A DNA stretch of 5,393 nucleotides, from the NCBI GenBank assembly GCA_030648225.1, contig JAUSIA010000391.1, positions 1-5,393 on the forward strand. The letters are read 5' to 3'. How positions within the stretch are numbered: the stretch's first letter is position 1; each line of letters starts with the position of its first letter. This document shows positions 5,078 to 5,393 of the stretch, one piece after another. A program made the position numbers and the translations under genes. This stretch comes from Ignavibacteria bacterium. Its GTDB lineage: Bacteria; Bacteroidota; Ignavibacteria; Ignavibacteriales; Ignavibacteriaceae. The notes under the pieces are model-generated. The model saw only the letters and a program-made list of their open reading frames with translations, did not search any database and was not told the origin of the DNA.

Positions 5078-5393
5078 TTAAGCTGTTTTCATTTCTTTTT
5101 TTCTGAAAGGAACACCAAATGCCTGGAGAAGTTCGTAACCTTCATTATCTGATTTTGCAGTTGTGACAATGGTAATATCCATTCCAAGCACTTTTATAAT
5201 TTTATCAACATTTATTTCGGGGAAAATAATTTGTTCCTTTATACCCAAAGTATAATTTCCTCTTCCGTCAAATGATTTATCGGAAAGACCTCTGAAGTCT
5301 CTCACTCTCGGTAAAGCTATGTTTACAAGCCTGTCAAGAAATTCATACATTCTTTCTTTTCTCAAAGTTACCATTGCGCCAATATTAACACCT
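5078..5393 (-). CDS. rplE: 50S ribosomal protein L5, C-terminal part (start outside the window)
   Basis: L5 binds 5S rRNA and contacts the P-site tRNA from the central protuberance. The frame is open to the window edge, giving 104 codons of a protein usually about 180 residues long. The methionine at 5374 is internal: it is preceded in frame by GVNIGA and lies in the family's conserved middle, which continues [27 protein letters not shown], then [20 protein letters not shown], then [13 protein letters not shown] follow in the standard order. The C terminus [17 protein letters not shown] is complete. The mRNA region bound by S8 in E. coli would lie upstream and cannot be seen. One small deviation is K in LRKERMYE, where I recall G being common. 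Confidence 0.96.
   Translation of the reverse strand, partial: GVNIGAMVTLRKERMYEFLDRLVNIALPRVRDFRGLSDKSFDGRGNYTLGIKEQIIFPEINVDKIIKVLGMDITIVTTAKSDNEGYELLQAFGVPFRKKEMKTA

Noticed and set aside
5372..5374. ATG at 5374 as the start of L5
   Set aside because: The frame continues upstream to the window edge with L5-like residues (GVNIGA), and the methionine lies in the middle of the family alignment.
1..5393. CRISPR arrays, insertion sequences, defence or phage genes
   Set aside because: The whole window is accounted for by conserved housekeeping genes with short gaps; no repeat arrays, transposase or unfamiliar frames were seen.

Overview
The window is one continuous minus-strand ribosomal-protein operon, the distal half of a bacterial spc operon, read from high to low coordinates: rplE (start outside the window), rpsN, rpsH, rplF, rplR, a tRNA-Gln gene, rpsE, rpmD, rplO, secY and map (3' end outside the window). 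The gene order is the widely conserved one. No gene lies on the plus strand, and no gene-free stretch exceeds 300 bases; the largest gap between protein genes (3307-3440) holds the tRNA.

The organism looks like a low-GC member of the Bacteroidetes/Chlorobi/Ignavibacteria (FCB) assemblage. The S14 is the 89-residue form without zinc-binding cysteine pairs. SecY has an FCB-like sequence, and map directly follows secY. Clear Shine-Dalgarno (SD) sites precede several genes (rpsN, rpsH, rplF, rplR, rpmD). Bacteroidia usually lack these, so I lean towards the Chlorobi/Ignavibacteria side, but this is inference from memory of the families.

The genes fit together as a growth unit. L5, L6, L18, L30 and L15 build the large subunit, and S14, S8 and S5 build the small subunit. 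SecY is the channel through which new proteins cross or enter the membrane, and methionine aminopeptidase trims new chains. Intergenic gaps are 10-21 bases or a one-base overlap (rpmD/rplO), apart from the tRNA-containing gap, so co-transcription is very likely. The E. coli-type S8 autoregulatory site would lie near the start of rplE, outside this window.

The unexpected element is the intact tRNA-Gln(TTG) gene between rplR and rpsE, on the same strand as its neighbours and only 17 bases after the rplR stop. The 3' strand of its acceptor stem is also the left arm of a terminator-like hairpin followed by seven T residues, so the folded tRNA and the hairpin cannot coexist. Excision of the tRNA would cut the ribosomal mRNA in two and leave rpsE with a short AU-rich leader lacking a recognisable SD. 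The second oddity is an L30 carrying a lysine-rich tail of about 42 residues. Otherwise this is an ordinary, intact housekeeping operon.
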